Positions 27,225-37,122 of a stretch of DNA of 64,000 bases are shown here, piece by piece. The notes beneath the pieces were generated by a model. The model was not told the origin of the DNA, made no database searches, and saw nothing but the letters and a program-made list of their open reading frames with translations. Where the stretch lies: positions 186,001 through 250,000 of the forward strand of contig NZ_CP045032.1 of assembly GCF_009026825.1 (NCBI RefSeq). The letters run 5' to 3'. The translations under genes and the position numbers were made by a program. This DNA comes from Corynebacterium urogenitale. Its GTDB lineage: Bacteria > Actinomycetota > Actinomycetes > Mycobacteriales > Mycobacteriaceae. Each line of letters opens with the position of its first letter. The stretch's first letter is position 1.

Positions 27225-28037
27225 GTGAGTCACGTGTACCTGGTCAGGCATGGTCAGACCACGTCGAATGAAATCCAGGCGTTGGATACAGCACTGCCGG
27301 GTGCCGATCTGACACCTTTGGGTTGCGAGCAGGCCAAAGGCGTCGGCAGCATCCTTGCTCAACGGACATCGCGCCTGCACGTCATCTCCAGCCAAGCCGC
27401 CCGCGCGCAGCAAACGGCGGCCCTCTTAGCGGCTACGTACGCCGCGGATGGTGAGTTGCTTGCCTCCGGCGCCGGCTCGGCTTTCTCCTCCCGCTTTCAG
27501 GGTGTGGACCTGTCCCCTTTGAGCGACGCCACCGCTGTCTCCTACGCCGGGGACGTTGAACCGAAACTGGCGAGTATCTACGGCGTGAGTGAGATCCCCG
27601 CCGGGGATCTGGAGATGAAGAATGACCACGAATCCCACGTGGCCTATCACCGCGTTCTGGCTACGTGGCTGCAGGGCGATACCCGTGCGGAAGTGCCCGG
27701 TGGGTCCACGGGCCAGCAGGTGATGGAGGGCTATGTTCCCCAGCTGCTGGCGCTCATGCTGGCAGCGCAGCAGGAGAGCGCTGATACTGGTGGTGAGGCG
27801 GCGGATATCGCCCTGGTGAGTCATGGTGCCGTGATTCGCTTAATTGCTCGCTTCCTCGGCGCGATTGATCCGGAGTTTGCGTTCCACGGCTACTTGCGGA
27901 ACTCACACTTTATCCAGCTGGAGGTGCCAGAGAATCTCCCGGAGATTGCGGACACTATCGCCGCGGACTTTGAGCAGGGGCACGGCGCGTTCACGGTGGT
28001 GGAGTGGGGCGAGCATGGCCGCCCAGTGGTGGTCTAG
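27225..28037 (+). CDS. histidine phosphatase (phosphoglycerate mutase-like)
   Basis: 270 residues. LVRHGQTTSN near the N-terminus holds the phospho-accepting His and Arg, and LVSHGAVIRL holds the second catalytic His, so the active site is complete. The middle region, with VEPKLASIYGVSEIPAGDLEM, is longer than in minimal phosphatases. Substrates in the family range from sugar phosphates to lipid and vitamin intermediates; none can be assigned. GTG start at 27225 with AAGGAAGGAC upstream. Its TAG stop shares the CTAG tetramer with the convergent zincin gene. Confidence 0.9.
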   Translation: MSHVYLVRHGQTTSNEIQALDTALPGADLTPLGCEQAKGVGSILAQRTSRLHVISSQAARAQQTAALLAATYAADGELLASGAGSAFSSRFQGVDLSPLSDATAVSYAGDVEPKLASIYGVSEIPAGDLEMKNDHESHVAYHRVLATWLQGDTRAEVPGGSTGQQVMEGYVPQLLALMLAAQQESADTGGEAADIALVSHGAVIRLIARFLGAIDPEFAFHGYLRNSHFIQLEVPENLPEIADTIAADFEQGHGAFTVVEWGEHGRPVVV

Positions 28038-28384
28038 CCCCACCCGAGCTCATGGAGCCGCTCATCGTCGATGCCGAAATGATGGCCGAGTTCGTGGATG
28101 ACGGTGATCGCAACCTGTTCCACGAGCTCGTCACGGGTGTCCACGAAGTCGCACAGCGAGGCCCGGTAGATGGTGATCTTGTCGGGGAGGATGGACGTGT
28201 ATTCAGAATCGCGTTCTGTCAGCGCCACGCCCTCGTATAGCCCCAGGATGTCTGGGCTCTCATCATTGAAGTCCTCCACGACGATGGCGACGTTATCGAC
28301 ATTGCGCAGTAGCTCGCGGGGGATGCGGCGCAGGCCTTCGTCGACGAGCACCTCAAACTCTTCGTCGGTGACGTCTACAGCCAT
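28034..28384 (-). CDS. metallopeptidase-like zincin, DUF1025 family
   Basis: 116-residue cytoplasmic protein. The zinc motif HELGHHFGIDDERLHELG gives HExxH plus the downstream Asp/His typical of this small zincin family (PF06262-like). The N-terminus MAVDVTDEEFEVLVDEGLRRIP is also characteristic. No substrate is known. ATG 28384 has AGGAG 11 bases upstream; an in-frame GTG at 28393 is too close to it. Confidence 0.9.
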   Translation of the reverse strand: MAVDVTDEEFEVLVDEGLRRIPRELLRNVDNVAIVVEDFNDESPDILGLYEGVALTERDSEYTSILPDKITIYRASLCDFVDTRDELVEQVAITVIHELGHHFGIDDERLHELGWG

Positions 28385-28440
28385 CGTGTGCACGGCTCCT
28401 GCTGGTGGATAGGTGGGAAGAGGGGTGGGAGTAGAGGGGG

Positions 28441-29526
28441 TTAGGAGGCCGGAGTGCCACCTGCTGCGGCACCTGATGGCGCTCCCTGTGGAGCAGCCCC
28501 ACCCGGTGCTGGCTGGCCGGATCGAGCCCTATCAGCAGGGTTGCGCAGTGGGTTGCGTGGAGGCTGCTTTGCAGGCGGCTTGCCGTCGATGGTGAACTCC
28601 TGGCGTGCATCGCCTGCGATGACAGCAAAGCCACCACCCTGACGGCCAAAGGTAAGGGCGCAGTTGACGGTGCGGGAACCCGCCGCCCACGACTGTGACT
28701 GGATCGTGGTCCAGAACGGGGTGAGGGTGGAGTTGTACAGCGCGTCATCGCCACCGAGGAAGTTGCGTGCGGCCTCCGTGCAGCGCTCGTTGAGGGCGCC
28801 ATTTTGCGCTTCGACATCCGGCCACGCGTCGGGGAATTGCTCACCGAGGTTTACCACCTCAGTGACCTGCCACGTGTGATCTTCCTGGCAAGGAACCTCC
28901 ACGGGGATGTTGTTGTCCACGCGGACGCAGGTCTCTACTGGGAATGCGCGGGACTGATCAGTCTCCGCAGCCAAGCCGACGGTCTCGACGGAGCGACCCT
29001 TGGCATCCGGAACCATCACGCCACACAGCATGGTCCGGTCGCCCTCTGCCCAGGCGGAGGCTGGCGGCAGGATCGGGGAGATTTGGTATCGTCCCTCCGG
29101 ATCTAAACGGCCCTCGAGATAAGACAAAGTAGGGCCGTTGCACAGCTCCGCCGTCAGCTGTCCCTGACGCTCCAGATCTGGGCGCTTGGCATTCTCGCCG
29201 AACTCACTGGTGGGGTAGAGGCTTAAGTCTTCCCGGGCGCTGACTTCGAAGCGGTGCTTCTCAGCGCAAGGGACTGTCGTGAATCCCGAGTTCACCCCGT
29301 CCGGTTGAGGAGTCCAGTTCACGCAGGAGCCAGTGTCGGCGTCGGTAAAGGAAACCGGGGCGGACTCCGTGGGTGAGGCGTTGCGCGCGGATGCGGACAG
29401 GGGGCTGGAATCCTGTGGGGCCATCGCGCCATATGCACCCGCGCCCACACCGCCACATAGCGCGGCCATGAGGACGACAGTGACGGAGCGCATGCGCCGC
29501 GTCCACGTTGAGTGACTGATGCTCAC
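28441..29526 (-). CDS. secreted septum-formation-family protein
   Basis: 361 residues. An N-terminal TM/signal anchor (SVTVVLMAALCGGVGAGAYGA) leads to an extracellular part with two repeats of a Cys-containing unit (GSCVNWTPQPDG...VPCAEKHRFEV and ETCVRVDNNIPVEVPCQEDHTWQV). This is the PF13845 'septum formation' pattern, in which VPC-x-x-x-H-x-x-E/Q-V recurs. The last 45 residues are Pro/Gly/Ala-rich and probably disordered. A role in division or wall is inherited from the family name and is not proven. It starts with GTG 29526. Confidence 0.85.
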   Translation of the reverse strand: MSISHSTWTRRMRSVTVVLMAALCGGVGAGAYGAMAPQDSSPLSASARNASPTESAPVSFTDADTGSCVNWTPQPDGVNSGFTTVPCAEKHRFEVSAREDLSLYPTSEFGENAKRPDLERQGQLTAELCNGPTLSYLEGRLDPEGRYQISPILPPASAWAEGDRTMLCGVMVPDAKGRSVETVGLAAETDQSRAFPVETCVRVDNNIPVEVPCQEDHTWQVTEVVNLGEQFPDAWPDVEAQNGALNERCTEAARNFLGGDDALYNSTLTPFWTTIQSQSWAAGSRTVNCALTFGRQGGGFAVIAGDARQEFTIDGKPPAKQPPRNPLRNPADRARSGQPAPGGAAPQGAPSGAAAGGTPAS

Positions 29527-29638
29527 AGGCTTGGTTTCACTTCCGGTTGGCGGTCAAAACGGGCACGAAAACACAGGGTGATACTCACTGCCTGTATTAA
29601 CTGGGTCTAGTGCGACCACTATAGCTAAGCTAAGTACC

Positions 29639-30910
29639 ATGATCGATCTTAAGCTCCTGCGTGACAACCCTGAACTCGTACGCGCCTCCCAGCGCACCCG
29701 CGGTGAAGATGAGGGGCTGGTGGATCAGCTCTTGGAGGCGGATTCGCGCCGTCGTGACGCTATCGCCGCCGCGGATAACGCCCGTTCGGAGCAGAAGTCC
29801 TTCTCTAAGGACATGGGCAAGCAGATGAAGACCGCCTCCGAGGAGGAGAAGGTCGCCTTGCGCGAGGAGGGCAAGAAGAAGGCCGAGCGCGTCAAAGAGC
29901 TGGAGGCGGAGCAGAACGCCGCCGAGCAGGCCGTTTACGACCTGCAGATGCAGCTATCCAACGTGGTGGAGGACGGCGCCCCGGCTGGCGGGGAGGATGA
30001 CTTCGTGGTCCTCGAACACGTTGGAACTCCGCCAGAGTTCGATTTCGAACCGAAGGACCACTTGGAGCTCGGCGAGTCCCTGGGGCTCATCGATATGAAG
30101 CGCGGCACCAAGGTCTCCGGCGCCCGCTTCTACTTCCTCACCGGCGATGGTGCTCTGCTGCAGTTGGGCATGCTCCAGCTGGCTGCGCAGAAGGCCACAG
30201 CCGCGGGCTTCAAGCTGATGATCCCGCCGGTGCTCGTGCGGCCGGAGGTCATGGCGGGCACGGGCTTCCTCGGTGCCCACGCCGATGAGATCTACCACCT
30301 GGAGGAGGACGACCTCTACCTCGTGGGTACCTCCGAGGTGGCACTGGCCGGCTACCACTCCGATGAGATCATCGACCTGTCCGCGGGCGCACTGCGCTAC
30401 GCCGGCTGGTCCTCCTGCTTCCGCCGCGAAGCTGGCTCCTACGGCAAGGACACCCGCGGCATCATCCGTGTGCACCAGTTCGACAAGCTAGAGATGTTCG
30501 TCTACTGCAAGCCCGAGGAGGCACAGGAGCAGCACCAGAAGCTGCTGCAGATGGAAAAGGAGATGCTCGCCGCCGTCGAGGTTCCGTACCGCGTGATCGA
30601 CGTGGCCGGTGGCGACCTGGGTTCCTCCGCAGCGCGGAAGTTCGACACGGAGGCGTGGGTTCCGACCCAGAACACCTACCGCGAGCTGACCTCTACCTCG
30701 AACTGCACAACCTTCCAGGGCCGTCGCCTGAAGACCCGCTACAGAGATGAGAATGGCAAGGCGCAGACCGTCGCCACCCTCAACGGCACGTTGGCCACTA
30801 CCCGCTGGCTCGTGGCGATCCTCGAGAACAACCAGCAGGCCGATGGCTCCGTGGTGGTTCCGGAGGCTCTGCGTCCGTTCGTGGGCAAGGATGTGCTGAC
30901 GCCTCGCTAA
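29639..30910 (+). CDS. serS: seryl-tRNA synthetase
   Basis: 423 residues, a class II synthetase charging tRNA-Ser and tRNA-Sec-type acceptors. The N-terminal ~110 residues form the long antiparallel coiled coil that grips the tRNA long arm. Motif 2 is [20 protein letters not shown] followed by [10 protein letters not shown]; motif 3 is [27 protein letters not shown] and [15 protein letters not shown] supply serine and ATP contacts. ATG 29639. No T-box leader is visible in the 112-base gap upstream. Confidence 0.98.
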   Translation: MIDLKLLRDNPELVRASQRTRGEDEGLVDQLLEADSRRRDAIAAADNARSEQKSFSKDMGKQMKTASEEEKVALREEGKKKAERVKELEAEQNAAEQAVYDLQMQLSNVVEDGAPAGGEDDFVVLEHVGTPPEFDFEPKDHLELGESLGLIDMKRGTKVSGARFYFLTGDGALLQLGMLQLAAQKATAAGFKLMIPPVLVRPEVMAGTGFLGAHADEIYHLEEDDLYLVGTSEVALAGYHSDEIIDLSAGALRYAGWSSCFRREAGSYGKDTRGIIRVHQFDKLEMFVYCKPEEAQEQHQKLLQMEKEMLAAVEVPYRVIDVAGGDLGSSAARKFDTEAWVPTQNTYRELTSTSNCTTFQGRRLKTRYRDENGKAQTVATLNGTLATTRWLVAILENNQQADGSVVVPEALRPFVGKDVLTPR

Positions 30911-31001
30911 GGGTGCGTGGACACCCTCCTTTCGTTCGACGCCACCGCGTGTCCGCACTGTCAGTTTCATCCCCAGATTTGCAAAGGATCCATTCGTAGC
31001 T

Positions 31002-31940
31002 GTGAAGACGTTCAACTTCCCGCCTGATTTCACCCCAACCTTCGGGCACCCGGAGAGTAAAGAGTGGGTCTACGGTCGTACCGTGGTTCCCCTAGCCAAG
31101 TTCTGGATGAAGTACGTCCAGCGCTTGGAGGTGTTCATCGAGCACGCCGAGCGGATCCCCACCGAGGGGCCGGCGATGATTGCCGTGAACCACACCGGCT
31201 ACTGGGACTTCGTCTACGGAGGCATCCCTGCGCACTTCCACGGCGGGCGCTTGGTGCGCTACATGGCGAAGAAGGAGATCTTCGATACTCCCGTCGCGGG
31301 CCAGATCATGCGGGGCTGCCGGCACATTCCGGTCGATCGCGCGGCGGGTGCAGAGTCCGCGCGCGAAGCGGTGCGCCGCCTGAAGGCGGGCGAGCTGGTG
31401 GGCATCTTCCCCGAGGCGACAATTTCTCGCTCCTTTGAGATTAAGGAGCTGCGCGAAGGCGCCGCTCGAATCGCCCATGAGGCGAACGCGCCCTTGATTC
31501 CGTTGATTCTCTGGGGTTCCCAGCGGGTCTGGACCAAGGGGCACAAATCCGTATGGCGCCCGAAGGACGCAAAGATCGTCATGTACGTCGGCGAACCCGT
31601 CGAGGTCACAGCCGATGCCACTGCCACCACAGAGCGCCTGCACACGGCAATGAAGGAGCTGCTGGAAACCGCCCGCGCGACATACGTGGAGCGCTTCGGA
31701 GAGATGCCAAAGGGTGAGTACTGGGTGCCAGCCTCTATGGGCGGCACGGCGCCGACGCTGGAAGATGCAACGGTGCAAGACCGCCGCGATGCGGAGAACC
31801 GCAAGAAGAAGCGTACGGAGGACAACGCTCGCCGTGCGGTCGAGGAAGCGAAGAACCGCGCTGAGCTAGAGAAAGCCAGCGGGGTGAAGAAGCTGTTGAT
31901 CCAGGCCAAGCAGCGTCTCCGCTCCATGCGGAACAAGTAG
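31002..31940 (+). CDS. 1-acyl-glycerol-3-phosphate acyltransferase-like (PlsC)
   Basis: 312 residues. The HX4D acyltransferase motif is VNHTGYWDFVYGG, block II is RHIPVDRAAG, and block III FPEATISRS; the order and spacing are those of PlsC enzymes that make phosphatidic acid. The C-terminal 60 residues are a charged helix (RKKKRTEDNARRAVEEAKN). No TM helix is obvious, so it should be a peripheral membrane enzyme. GTG 31002 is the only start that keeps the N-terminal block. It is followed by a HAD phosphatase and a small membrane protein in one apparent operon. Confidence 0.9.
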   Translation: MKTFNFPPDFTPTFGHPESKEWVYGRTVVPLAKFWMKYVQRLEVFIEHAERIPTEGPAMIAVNHTGYWDFVYGGIPAHFHGGRLVRYMAKKEIFDTPVAGQIMRGCRHIPVDRAAGAESAREAVRRLKAGELVGIFPEATISRSFEIKELREGAARIAHEANAPLIPLILWGSQRVWTKGHKSVWRPKDAKIVMYVGEPVEVTADATATTERLHTAMKELLETARATYVERFGEMPKGEYWVPASMGGTAPTLEDATVQDRRDAENRKKKRTEDNARRAVEEAKNRAELEKASGVKKLLIQAKQRLRSMRNK

Positions 31941-31966
31941 CGCCCGGAGTAACCTGATGAACCACG

Positions 31967-32875
31967 ATGACGAACACCACTGACACCACAGCTCGGACTC
32001 CGCAGGTAGGAAAGGCGCCGGGCACGCTCAGCGTGCGACCGGCGCCCTTGTTCGTTGTCTCCGATATCGATGGGACGTTCCTGAACTCCAAGGAACGGGT
32101 CAGCCCCCGCCTGCGAGCAGCCGTGAGCAACATGACACGTCGCGGCACAGTGTTCACCCTGGCATCCGGACGGCCAGCCCGTTGGCTGCTGCCCGTGCTG
32201 GAGCAGCTATCCGTCAAGCCCATGTGCGTGTGCGCCAACGGGGCAGTGGTCTACGACAGCGCCTCAGACACCATTGTCAGAGCCAATGAGCTTTCGGCTT
32301 CGACGTTGGCTGCGACGGTGCGAAGGTTGGCGTCGGAAAGAGAACACAGGCCGGGCACGGCGTTGGACGGCATGAGCTTCGCGGTTGAGAGAACGGGACG
32401 CAGCGCCTTCGACCGCGCAGAGGAACTATTCTGCGTCACCGAGATGTACGACCACGCATGGATCAGTGACGAGCACAATGTGATGAGCGAGGAAGAGCTC
32501 GTGAGCAAGCCCGCCGTCAAGCTGCTCGTGCGCAACCCGCAGGTGAGCTCCCAGGAACTCTACGACGCTGTCGCGCCGCTGCTGGACCCGCAGGAAGTCG
32601 CCGCCACCTTCAGCTGGGGCGGGGGGTTAGTGGAAATCAGCGCGCCGGGAACCTCGAAGCGCTCGGCACTGGAATGGATCGCCAGCGACATCGGAGTCAC
32701 CGGTGCCGACACCGTGGCTTTCGGGGATATGCCCAATGACCTGGAAATGCTCACCTGGGCCGGGCTTGGCGTGGCGATGGGTAATGCCCATGAAGAGGTG
32801 AAAGCCGCCGCGGATATCGTCACAGGCGATAACGACAGTGACGGCGTGGCTGATGTGCTGGAGATGTGGTTCTAG
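31967..32875 (+). CDS. HAD-superfamily hydrolase, Cof type
   Basis: 302 residues. Motif I is SDIDGTFLNS with the nucleophile and acid-base aspartates, motif II LASGRPARW, the conserved Lys lies in AVKLLVRN, and motif IV FGDMPNDLEML. The C2-type cap between about residues 110 and 220 marks the Cof/Cof-like group that dephosphorylates sugar phosphates or flavin precursors. The exact substrate is unknown. It overlaps the reading frame of the next gene by very little and is close behind the acyltransferase gene. Confidence 0.9.
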   Translation: MTNTTDTTARTPQVGKAPGTLSVRPAPLFVVSDIDGTFLNSKERVSPRLRAAVSNMTRRGTVFTLASGRPARWLLPVLEQLSVKPMCVCANGAVVYDSASDTIVRANELSASTLAATVRRLASEREHRPGTALDGMSFAVERTGRSAFDRAEELFCVTEMYDHAWISDEHNVMSEEELVSKPAVKLLVRNPQVSSQELYDAVAPLLDPQEVAATFSWGGGLVEISAPGTSKRSALEWIASDIGVTGADTVAFGDMPNDLEMLTWAGLGVAMGNAHEEVKAAADIVTGDNDSDGVADVLEMWF

Positions 32876-32877
32876 TC

Positions 32878-33336
32878 ATGTCGAAAATGGGTGAGGCTGT
32901 TTCGCGGCGCGTGGCGAAGATCCACATGCATCACCGGCGGCTTAAGCAGCGCAAACATGGTTGGGTAGTCCGCCCATTGACACTCATTGGTGGGTGGCTG
33001 GTGGTACTGGTTGGCTTGATTACGATCCCATTCCCCGGGCCTGGCTGGTTCACCGTGTTCCTCGGCGTGGGTATCCTTTCGCTGGAACTCGCGTGGCCCA
33101 ACACTGTACTGGGCTGGGGGATCAAGCAATACGACAAGTTCGAAGATTGGTGGCGGCCGCAAAGCAAGCTCGTCAAGGGCTGGTGGATCTTCGTGATGCT
33201 GCTGGTCATTTGGGCAGTGTTTGCGCTCATATTCTGGTTCATGTGGAGGTCTGGGAGCCTGAACTGGGCTGAGGACTGGATTCTGCCGGTGCTCGACCGT
33301 AGTCCCGAGTGGGTGCAGCGCCTGTTTGAGAAGTAG
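32878..33336 (+). CDS. TIGR02611-like membrane protein
   Basis: 152 residues with about three TM segments. The hallmark PFPGPGWFTVFLGVGILSLE is the conserved core of the actinobacterial TIGR02611/PGPGW family. It is preceded by a basic N-terminus (HHRRLKQRKHGW) and followed by a second hydrophobic hairpin (GWWIFVMLLVIWAVFALIFW). The function is unknown. ATG 32878 lies directly after the stop of the HAD gene; the upstream in-frame start at 32866 overlaps it and is less likely. Confidence 0.82.
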   Translation: MSKMGEAVSRRVAKIHMHHRRLKQRKHGWVVRPLTLIGGWLVVLVGLITIPFPGPGWFTVFLGVGILSLELAWPNTVLGWGIKQYDKFEDWWRPQSKLVKGWWIFVMLLVIWAVFALIFWFMWRSGSLNWAEDWILPVLDRSPEWVQRLFEK

Positions 33337-33353
33337 GGCAGCAACTTTCCTGA

Positions 33354-34577
<1,224 letters not shown>

Positions 34578-34598
34578 CTCCCCTCTCTGTTCACGCTT

Positions 34599-34650
34599 GC
34601 CCCGTGTTTGGCTGATGTTCTGAGGATTTCGGCCGAACGCGGGGCTTTTT
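34599..34650 (+). terminator. glf terminator
   Basis: Stem GCCCCGTGTTTGGC / GCCGAACGCGGGGC followed by TTTTT. Confidence 0.85.
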
Positions 34651-34701
34651 GGATGTGGGCTGCGGATGGGGCGTGCGGTTGTCGGCTAGACAACGGGGGA
34701 T

Positions 34702-34768
34702 GTCAGGAATCGCCAAGAAAAACCGACTGAATGGGCTCAATAGTCATTATTTCCTGGCGATTGCTGAC
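34702..34768. repeat. 67-bp stem-loop repeat, copy C
   Basis: GTCAG-G-AATCGCCA and TGGCGATT-G-CTGAC pair with the position-6 mismatch only. It shares both arms with copies A and B, while the middle differs. Confidence 0.85.
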
Positions 34769-34779
34769 AAACAGACCGA

Positions 34780-34827
34780 GGGGGAGCTGGTGGCACTGGA
34801 AGGGGGGGAGCTGGTGGCACTGGAAGG
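34780..34827. repeat. 24-bp tandem duplication
   Basis: The unit beginning GGGGGAGCTGGTGGCACTGG occurs at 34780 and again at 34804. Confidence 0.8.
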
Positions 34828-35111
34828 GGCGGGTGAGAAGGGATGGGCGCATCGAAAAAGCGAGGGAGTGGGGGAGGAGGGAGAAAAAGATCAAGAAACC
34901 GTAACAGTGTGGTGTTGGCTGACGTTGGAGTAGGGGAGCGAGGAATCCTAGCGGCAGGCTCTGTTGCGGATGTGATGGATGTGGCTTTGTGATAGATTCG
35001 CTTGCTAAAACTATCACTACGGCTCTTATGTGCGATAGGGTAGAAATTTAGCTGACTCTAAGGATGAGTCCTCTCGAGCTCCACACTGACGTTTCCAGAA
35101 TCGGAGAAATA

Positions 35112-35960
35112 ATGACTTCTCGACGCTTCACTCTTAAGGCGAAGTTTGTCGCTGTGCTGACCGCACTCTTCACTATGGCGGGCCTCGCACCGGCGGCGCA
35201 GGCTGCTCCTTCCAATGTTGTTCTCATTGGCGATTCGATTATGGCCAACCCATACTTCGACTTCGCTGACAAGATCCAGGGTCCAGGCAAGGTCTCTCGT
35301 CTGGCTCCGTTCGATGGTGGCTGCCCTAAGGGATCCAAGCGTATTGCTGTGTCCCTGCAGAATCAGATTGGCCGCCCGGTTGATGACTTCGCCTGCAACG
35401 GCGCTGTTGTGTACTCCCAGGAGTCTGTCGCGAAGCGCTTCAGCACTCTCGTTGATCGTGCTCTGCGTTCCGGCAAGCTGACCCGATCCACCACTAACGT
35501 GGTGTTGCAGGTGGGCATCAATGACACGCTGAAGGGCTTGGATCTCTACGAAAACCAGAAGCGGAATTACGTCAACTCTGCGAAGCGTCAGGTTGCACGT
35601 ATCCGTGCGGCTGCTCCGAATGCCAAGATCTCCTTCGCTGGCTACCCGGCCATTGCGGGTGAGCACGGCATGAGCTGCTGGGTGCACTTCAATGGCGTGT
35701 CCTTCCCGCCAGTCCCAGTCTTCCCGATTCGCAACATGCTCAACGCGGTTCACGATTGGCAGCGCTCCGCGGCTCGCGCAACTGGTGCATCCTTCATCGA
35801 TATCGAGCGTCCGACCTGGAACCACGGCACCTGCGCGCCTCGTAACCAGCGTTGGATCGCTGGCCTCATCGATAACGATACGAAGCCATACAACATGACG
35901 GCTCACCTGACCCACGAGGGTAACGACAAGGTCGCTGGTATCATTGCCCGCGCTCTCTAG
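35112..35960 (+). CDS. secreted SGNH/GDSL hydrolase
   Basis: 282 residues. A signal peptide (FVAVLTALFTMAGLAPAAQA, cleavage near AQA-APS) leads to a GDS lipase fold. VVLIGDSIMANPYF holds the catalytic serine, VLQVGINDTLKG the Gly-Asn oxyanion block, and LTHEGNDKV the His. Four cysteines (GGCPKG, FACNGAV, MSCWVH, GTCAPR) probably form disulfides. It should act on esters in the envelope; in this locus an acyl-ester or mycolate-related substrate is plausible but not shown. ATG 35112 is preferred to 35064, which would add an odd N-terminus before the signal peptide. Confidence 0.88.
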   Translation: MTSRRFTLKAKFVAVLTALFTMAGLAPAAQAAPSNVVLIGDSIMANPYFDFADKIQGPGKVSRLAPFDGGCPKGSKRIAVSLQNQIGRPVDDFACNGAVVYSQESVAKRFSTLVDRALRSGKLTRSTTNVVLQVGINDTLKGLDLYENQKRNYVNSAKRQVARIRAAAPNAKISFAGYPAIAGEHGMSCWVHFNGVSFPPVPVFPIRNMLNAVHDWQRSAARATGASFIDIERPTWNHGTCAPRNQRWIAGLIDNDTKPYNMTAHLTHEGNDKVAGIIARAL

Positions 35961-36032
35961 TTACTAACATTGCCTCCTCAGTCTCGCAGTTAGGTTCGTC
36001 TGGATGGCGAATGTGGGGTAGCGTTCAAGACT

Positions 36033-36073
36033 GAAAAACCGCCGGATCGCGTTTCGTGATGCGGCGGTTTTTC
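36033..36073 (+). terminator. strong rho-independent terminator
   Basis: GAAAAACCGCCG and CGGCGGTTTTTC pair perfectly, with additional inner pairing ATCGCG/CGTGAT. It works in either direction. Confidence 0.9.
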
Positions 36074-36134
36074 CATGCGTTAGTTCCTGTTATCACTGTT
36101 GCTTGTGTGGGGTTTTCCTTGGGTGGTAGCTGTT

Positions 36135-36200
36135 TGTGGAGCATCGCTAGGGGTTGGTGTGGAGCGTCGCTAGGGGTTGGTGTGGAGCGTCGCTAGGGGC
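36135..36200. repeat. 23-bp tandem repeat, three copies
   Basis: TGTGGAGCGTCGCTAGGGG plus TTGG repeats at 36135, 36158 and 36181. The first copy has one base change and the last lacks the final bases. Confidence 0.85.
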
Positions 36201-36263
36201 AGTGGCAAAAATCTCGTTGCCCAGGAATTTTTCGGCATGCTTCCTATTTCTTCCGGAACAAAT

Positions 36264-36300
36264 ATTGGGCTAACATAAAGTAAACAAAAGGTTAACAAAA
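36264..36300 (+). promoter_or_regulatory. AT-rich promoter motif, first of two
   Basis: ATTGGG, then AACATAAAGT (36272-36281), then GGTTAAC. The same two blocks recur upstream of the first mycolyltransferase gene at 40962-40981. The AACATAAAGT part probably contains the -10 element. Confidence 0.4.
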
Positions 36301-36332
36301 CCGGCGTCACTGCCCTTGGGAGGGAAGTAATC

Positions 36333-37031
36333 ATGACTGAAGCTATCGGGCGCATCGCCGACCCCGCACTGCGCAAAGAATTCGACAATGTTCGCCGCGA
36401 CTTGCACCGTCGATTCGGCCACCTGCTCACGGAGGAAGCCATCGATGAAGTGCTCGCGCACGAGATCACCACTCAGGTGGCATCCGCCAAGATCAAGACC
36501 TTTCTGCCGACTCTCGTAGAACGCGAAACGGTAGCCAAGTTGGAGGAGTCCATTACGGCCGCCGGCGGCGACGCGACTGCGCGCCAGGAGATTCTCTTCG
36601 TCTGCAGGCGGGATGCGGGCCGCTCCCAGTTGGCGTCGAGCATCACAAAGTTCCACGCTGGCGAGGGCGTCATCGTTCGCACCGTTGGACTGAAAGCCAC
36701 GGAACACGGCGCGAACATCGGCGCGGAAGGTGTGGAGTTCGAAGCACATCGCCAGGAGGTCTACCCAGAGGTCATCGCAGCGCTGGAGGAAAAGGGCTAC
36801 CCCACGCACTTCGAGCAGATGAACCTCGTGCCACGCACGGTGCACCGCTCCGACGTGATCGTACTGCTGGGCGTGCAGGACATTCCAGGCGTGCCTGGCA
36901 AGCGCTACGAAAACTGGGATATTGTCGACCCGAAAGGCAAGTCCCTCGAAGAGGTTCGTGCCATCCGTGACCAGCTGGAAGAGCAGATTCTCCAGCTCCT
37001 CAAGGAGATGAACATCACCGTCAATGCCTAA
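36333..37031 (+). CDS. low-molecular-weight phosphatase/arsenate reductase-like, two-domain
   Basis: 232 residues. Residues 1-85 form a helical domain (DPALRKEFDNVRRDLHRRFGHLL) like the three-helix bundle seen in front of some actinobacterial LMW phosphatases. Residues about 88-232 are the LMW-PTPase/ArsC fold with the active-site loop FVCRRDAGRSQLASS (C-x5-R) and a DP pair in NWDIVDPKG. C. glutamicum arsenate reductases have FVCVHNAGRSQ at this place, so a mycothiol-linked arsenate reductase or tyrosine phosphatase are the two options. GGGAGGGAAG lies upstream of the ATG. It sits directly before glfT2. Confidence 0.82.
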   Translation: MTEAIGRIADPALRKEFDNVRRDLHRRFGHLLTEEAIDEVLAHEITTQVASAKIKTFLPTLVERETVAKLEESITAAGGDATARQEILFVCRRDAGRSQLASSITKFHAGEGVIVRTVGLKATEHGANIGAEGVEFEAHRQEVYPEVIAALEEKGYPTHFEQMNLVPRTVHRSDVIVLLGVQDIPGVPGKRYENWDIVDPKGKSLEEVRAIRDQLEEQILQLLKEMNITVNA

Positions 37032-37122
37032 CTCGGTGCGTGGCGCAGAGAGCCAGCGGGCGCCACATGGGGGATAATCGGTTCTGTCTTATTGTCTACT
37101 CGTGAAGGTCAGCGCTTTTTCC

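Larger units (their letters stand above)
34651..35111. other. intergenic region with repeats, no gene
   Basis: About 460 bases between glf and the SGNH hydrolase gene. They hold the glf terminator tail, stem-loop copy C, a 24-bp tandem duplication, and then roughly 230 bases in which I see only a likely promoter region for the downstream gene. The open frames here have no coding character. Confidence 0.55.
35961..36332. other. intergenic region: terminator, tandem repeat, promoter
   Basis: 372 bases. They contain the terminator of the SGNH hydrolase, a 23-bp tandem repeat and an AT-rich promoter region for the following gene. No small gene is seen. Confidence 0.55.

Noticed and set aside
34649..34933. 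94-codon frame after glf
   Set aside because: It runs through the terminator tail, a stem-loop repeat and a tandem duplication; repetitive translation and no ribosome-binding site.
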